A DNA stretch of 8,426 nt from an uncultured Clostridiaceae bacterium (GTDB lineage Bacteria; Bacillota; Clostridia; Lachnospirales; Lachnospiraceae), in contig CAMWMT010000093.1 of assembly GCA_947175375.1 (NCBI GenBank), positions 1 to 8,426 on the forward strand. Direction: 5' to 3'. How positions within the stretch are numbered: position 1 is the first letter of the stretch; each line of letters starts with the position of its first letter. A program made the position numbers and the translations under genes. Below the pieces are notes generated by a model. It made no database searches. It saw nothing but the letters and a program-made list of their open reading frames with translations, and was not told the DNA's origin. Shown one piece after another: positions 6,653 through 8,426 of this stretch.

Positions 6653-6681
6653 ATTATACCATTCCAACCACCAATATTCAA
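6653..6681 (-). promoter_or_regulatory. Sigma-70/SigA-type promoter of the cargo gene
   Basis: On the minus strand TTGAAT (6676-6681) is followed, after exactly 17 bases, by a perfect TATAAT (6653-6658). The expected start of transcription is about 25-30 bases before the gene's TTG start at 6621. The spacer contains TTGGTGGTTGG, the right copy of the flanking repeat. This is the clearest promoter in the window and would allow expression independent of the phage operon. Confidence 0.75.
6664..6678. repeat. Right copy of the cargo-flanking direct repeat
   Basis: CCAACCACCAATATT is a near copy of 6067-6082 and lies within the -35/-10 spacer of the cargo promoter. Ten bases are identical, then ATATT after a one-base gap. 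Confidence 0.6.
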
Positions 6682-6700
6682 TTATCAATGTACCAAAAAA

Positions 6701-6783
6701 CAGGTCTTGCAGGACTCGAACCTGCACCCTCTGTACATAGTTATATCCGGCTTTCAGCGCTCTGCCAGTTAAGCTAAAGACCC
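6701..6783 (-). tRNA. tRNA-like gene with anticodon arm 10 nt too long (undetermined or pseudo-tRNA)
   Basis: Three arms of a tRNA are intact. The acceptor is GGGTCTT with AAGACCT (7 pairs, including a G1-U72 wobble). TA follows, then the D arm GCTT-AACTGGCA-GAGC with G18G19. The variable loop is AGGGT. The T arm is GCAGG-TTCGAGT-CCTGC, and the discriminator is G. No CCA is encoded; a T6 run follows at once. Between position 26 and the variable loop there are 27 nt instead of 17. CTG pairs with CAG, then an A-A mismatch and one A-U pair, leaving a 17-nt loop with no clear U33-anticodon-purine37 pattern. The amino acid cannot be assigned. The excess of exactly 10 nt over 73 suggests an insertion in a once normal tRNA. 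The gene lies on the same strand as the operon. Confidence 0.7.
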
Positions 6784-6786
6784 ATG

Positions 6787-6808
6787 TGGGGGACTGACAC
6801 GTCCCCCA
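6787..6808. promoter_or_regulatory. GC-rich 8-bp perfect hairpin next to the tRNA-like gene
   Basis: TGGGGGAC (6787-6794) and GTCCCCCA (6801-6808) form a perfect stem with a 6-base loop. On the minus transcript it lies 3 bases before the first base of the tRNA-like gene and is not followed by a T run. On the plus strand it is followed by only TTTT. It could be a 5' processing or boundary structure, or a weak terminator for the operon to its right. Confidence 0.5.
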
Positions 6809-6826
6809 TTTTCACTACCATAGAAA

Positions 6827-6964
6827 TTACACTACTCTCAAACAGGCAACCTCACGCCCAGTGACCTGCAACGACCTTGCCTGCGTAACAGGACTTCTTG
6901 TTTTTACAAATCTAATCCATTCCTCAAACGGAAACAGAATGATTCCGAAATATGTAATCAACAA
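6827..6964 (-). CDS. Possible short hydrophobic protein, TTG start (45 aa)
   Basis: This is an unrecognised short open frame. It begins at TTG 6962-6964, 4 bases after the stop of the 154-residue gene, with GGAGAGGAATAACACA upstream serving as a ribosome binding site. A second in-frame TTG follows immediately. The N-terminus (LITYFGIILFPFEEWIRF) is hydrophobic and aromatic enough for a membrane-inserting helix. The rest is polar and basic and ends in 'REVACLRVV'. Coupling to the upstream gene and a good Shine-Dalgarno argue for a real gene. The short length and non-ATG start argue against it. Confidence 0.4.
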   Translation of the reverse strand: MLITYFGIILFPFEEWIRFVKTRSPVTQARSLQVTGREVACLRVV

Positions 6965-6968
6965 TGTG

Positions 6969-7433
6969 TTATTCCTCTCCGATCAATCGGTTTAATACAA
7001 GTTCTGATAAATATTTGCTGTTATATCCGTCATCCATGACTTCCTGTCCGTCCTGGTATTTTGACAAAGCACTTTCAATACTTGCCAAGAAACCATCATA
7101 CAGATCACCATGTTTCAGAAGTTCACCTCTCACAACAGATATCGCCTGCAGGATCGCTCCATTCGTTTCTGGAAATGCATACTCATTCATTTTGGAATCT
7201 AAGAACTGTATTTGGTTCGGACTAAACATCCTGACCTCTCCAGTCCTCAATTCCACAAGTCCATAAGTGCTCTGCATCTGTCCGCCAACCTCATCACGCA
7301 TTAGAGGAGTATGAACCCACTTCTCGGATACCCAACAATGAAACAGACCTTCATACACATTTGTGGAGGATCCATGCTTCGTCCTCTCCTGAACTTTGAT
7401 TCTGCATGGTCTATATTCATATTCTATCTTCAC
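6969..7433 (-). CDS. Conserved phage protein of unknown function (154 aa)
   Basis: The start is GTG at 7431-7433 with GGGAGG 7 bases upstream. Two parts are visible. Residues 1-80 form a beta-rich block: 'EYRPCRIKV', 'GLFHCWV', then 'GLVELRTGEVRMFSPNQIQFLD'. This resembles a short domain I remember from many Gram-positive phage proteins of unknown function ('...LFH.W...VE...G.V....P..I.F.D'). Residues 88-154 are a helical extension ('NGAILQAISVVRGELLKHG', 'ASIESALSKYQ', 'YLSELVLNRLIGEE'). No catalytic residues stand out. Its place among small genes before the packaging module suggests an accessory early or middle product. The helical extension may be an added domain, since the short-domain proteins I recall are about 80 residues long. 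Confidence 0.75.
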   Translation of the reverse strand: MKIEYEYRPCRIKVQERTKHGSSTNVYEGLFHCWVSEKWVHTPLMRDEVGGQMQSTYGLVELRTGEVRMFSPNQIQFLDSKMNEYAFPETNGAILQAISVVRGELLKHGDLYDGFLASIESALSKYQDGQEVMDDGYNSKYLSELVLNRLIGEE

Positions 7434-7446
7434 CAGATGCCCTCCC

Positions 7447-7602
7447 TTAATACCAGATCATGGTTGTGTTCAGTGTGAGAAGAAAAGCCAGAGATCTAAG
7501 CGTGTACCTGCCAGATTGCGACTGTTCATCTCTCGAAATCGCAAGCATCAATAATGCAAATCCAATATTGATCGTCGAAACTATAGCATTTAAAACCGTC
7601 AT
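7447..7602 (-). CDS. Small two-helix membrane protein (51 aa)
   Basis: This short gene has ATG at 7600-7602 and TAA at 7447-7449. GAGG from the last codons of the upstream gene (GATGTGAGGTAA) is 9 bases before the ATG, so the two are tightly coupled. The product has two hydrophobic stretches, about residues 4-22 ('LNAIVSTINIGFALLMLAI') and 37-50 ('SLAFLLTLNTTMIW'). A polar turn (RDEQSQSGRYT) separates them, giving a hairpin membrane protein. It shows no holin-specific signature; the lysis module is normally far from this position and no lysin is nearby. Small membrane proteins of this kind are common in phage early regions, and their function is unknown. Confidence 0.6.
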   Translation of the reverse strand: MTVLNAIVSTINIGFALLMLAISRDEQSQSGRYTLRSLAFLLTLNTTMIWY

Positions 7603-7608
7603 ATCTTC

Positions 7609-8010
7609 TTACCTCACATCATCAATCGAAAAAACAATTCCGATACAGTATAACTCTCCATCTTCCCAGATTTTGAAAGTCTCATGTAGAATATCGGTCT
7701 GATATGCCCATGTTGCCGGGATTCCATTCTCGTCCTTTTCTTTACACCACAAGGCAGTGATCTGACTACAATTCCCCGGCTGCTTTTCATCTTCCGGAAA
7801 GATAACACTGGTTTTGTTGAAGAAGACCGTCCCGCCATCATAGCAACCACCTTCGTCACGGATGACTCCATGAAACTCCATAAGATCATCTGACGCTCCG
7901 CACACAATAACAAATCCGTTTTCTTTTGCAATCCGGATTTCCTCTGGTGTGAACTGCGGATAACCGTATTCTCTGCCGTTGAGCATCTGTGCAAATTCTT
8001 TCAGCGTCAT
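7609..8010 (-). CDS. Conserved phage protein of unknown function (133 aa)
   Basis: The start is ATG at 8008-8010 with a strong GGAAGGAGCAGAGAT site. The protein begins 'MTLKEFAQMLNGREYGYPQFTPEE', followed by 'AKENGFVIVCGASDDLMEFHGVI' and 'GGTVFFNKTSVI'. I recognise this pattern from small proteins widespread in phages of Clostridia, which have no known function. The second half ('ITALWCKEKDENGIPATWAYQTDI', 'FKIWEDGELYCIGIVFSI') is beta-rich, with alternating hydrophobic residues and two Cys. The fold looks small, globular and cytoplasmic. The stop overlaps the ribosome binding site of the small membrane protein downstream. Confidence 0.8.
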   Translation of the reverse strand: MTLKEFAQMLNGREYGYPQFTPEEIRIAKENGFVIVCGASDDLMEFHGVIRDEGGCYDGGTVFFNKTSVIFPEDEKQPGNCSQITALWCKEKDENGIPATWAYQTDILHETFKIWEDGELYCIGIVFSIDDVR

Positions 8011-8032
8011 ATCTCTGCTCCTTCCTGCCTTG

Positions 8033-8308
8033 CTAATTCTCGGTATAAAAATCTCTCACCATCCTAAGAACGGCAAATTCGTATTGAATATCAGCGAATT
8101 TATTTCCATTCCCATAATCAAATCCCCGATCACGAAGCACCGCAAGCATCTCACGATATGACAAGCCTCCACGGGATGCCAGCCGTTTCAGACTCTGACC
8201 ATGGTTAATATATGCCTGTCTCTCATGTGGCTCTATCACTTCCCACGGAATGAACTCTTCCTTGCCTTTGTAATTTGGTTCATGTAATACTGGGAATAAT
8301 TTTCTCAT
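8033..8308 (-). CDS. Conserved small phage protein of unknown function (91 aa)
   Basis: The start is ATG at 8306-8308, with GGGAG and AGGA upstream. The core 'WEVIEPHERQAYINHGQSLKRLASRGGLSYREMLAVL' (about 22-58) matches a pattern I know from small Gram-positive phage proteins ('W..I.PHE.QA..NH.Q.L..LA.RGGLS..E..AVL'). It looks like a helix-turn-helix-like helical bundle. The end, 'NKFADIQYEFAVLRMVRDFY', is also helical. No function is established to my knowledge. It is the first complete gene of the rightmost operon, 22 bases before the 133-residue gene. Confidence 0.8.
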   Translation of the reverse strand: MRKLFPVLHEPNYKGKEEFIPWEVIEPHERQAYINHGQSLKRLASRGGLSYREMLAVLRDRGFDYGNGNKFADIQYEFAVLRMVRDFYTEN

Positions 8309-8361
8309 GTCTTCCTGCTCTCCCTTTTGGATGAGGTCTTTTTATTAAAAATTTGCTTATG

Positions 8362-8426
8362 GGGTTCAGTACGCCGCCCGGGGCCGTTTCCCACCAGCCC
8401 CCCCCCCCTACCCCTTGTTCACCTGG
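8362..8426 (-). other. GC-rich stretch with a G11 homopolymer; possible end of an upstream gene
   Basis: The last 65 bases are far more GC-rich than the rest of the window and contain 11 consecutive Gs on the transcribed strand (plus-strand C run 8398-8408). One minus frame is open from the window edge and encodes 'PGEQGVGGGGWW' onward. With one G fewer, the same frame would end after 'GGKRPRAAY' at a TGA. The base count in the run therefore decides the reading frame. A cut-off gene, an intergenic signal or a contig-end artefact are all possible. Confidence 0.3.

Noticed and set aside
6067..6783. Phage attachment site (tRNA gene plus direct repeats)
   Set aside because: The repeats are not part of the tRNA-like gene, no integrase is in the window, and the locus is inside the phage operon rather than at an end.
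6843..6883. Nested inverted repeats (CAGGCAA/TTGCCTG around TCAC/GTGA)
   Set aside because: The stems are short with large unpaired parts and lie inside a possible coding frame. Chance is a sufficient explanation.
7460..7702. Plus-strand 80-residue frame
   Set aside because: It lies opposite the 51-residue membrane protein and the end of the 133-residue gene, both of which have good start signals. Every other gene is on the minus strand.

Overview
The window is part of a tailed double-stranded DNA phage or prophage. All 14 supported protein genes and one tRNA-like gene lie on the minus strand, so transcription runs from the right end (8426) to the left end (1). Strong AGGAGG-type ribosome binding sites, frequent TTG/GTG starts, moderate GC and the protein families (SPP1-type portal, GP20-type scaffold, Com-like zinc ribbon, lambda gpE-type capsid) point to a phage of a low-to-moderate GC Gram-positive host. 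A gut Clostridium or Lachnospiraceae relative is most likely. This placement comes from remembered family resemblance, not from a search.

Right part (8426-6784, in transcription order): a short GC-rich stretch with an 11-base G tract on the transcribed strand, then small phage genes of unknown function. These encode 91, 133, 51, 154 and about 45 residues. The 51- and 45-residue products are short hydrophobic proteins. This looks like the end of an early or middle operon.

Middle part (6783-6060): a tRNA-like gene whose acceptor, D and T arms are intact but whose anticodon arm is 10 nt too long. Next comes a self-contained, AT-rich cargo ('moron') cassette. It has its own promoter (perfect TATAAT, 17-base spacer), one gene for a single-pass membrane protein, and a rho-independent terminator. 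A near-identical repeat of about 15 bases lies at both ends of the cassette.

Left part (6025-1) is the packaging and head module. It starts with a small gene that seems broken by one extra A in an A7 run, followed by a 60-residue protein with a P-loop-like end. Next come the large terminase (ATPase plus nuclease), a 136-residue protein, the portal, a Com-like zinc ribbon, the scaffold, a putative head decoration protein and the N-terminal 198 residues of the major capsid protein. TerL drives DNA through the portal into a procapsid built on the scaffold from the capsid and decoration proteins. No Mu F-like minor head protein sits in its usual place after the portal, and no head protease was found.

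I found no CRISPR array, insertion sequence, integrase or known defence system. The best candidates for something undescribed are the expanded tRNA-like gene, the cargo cassette with flanking repeats, and the frameshifted gene next to terL.
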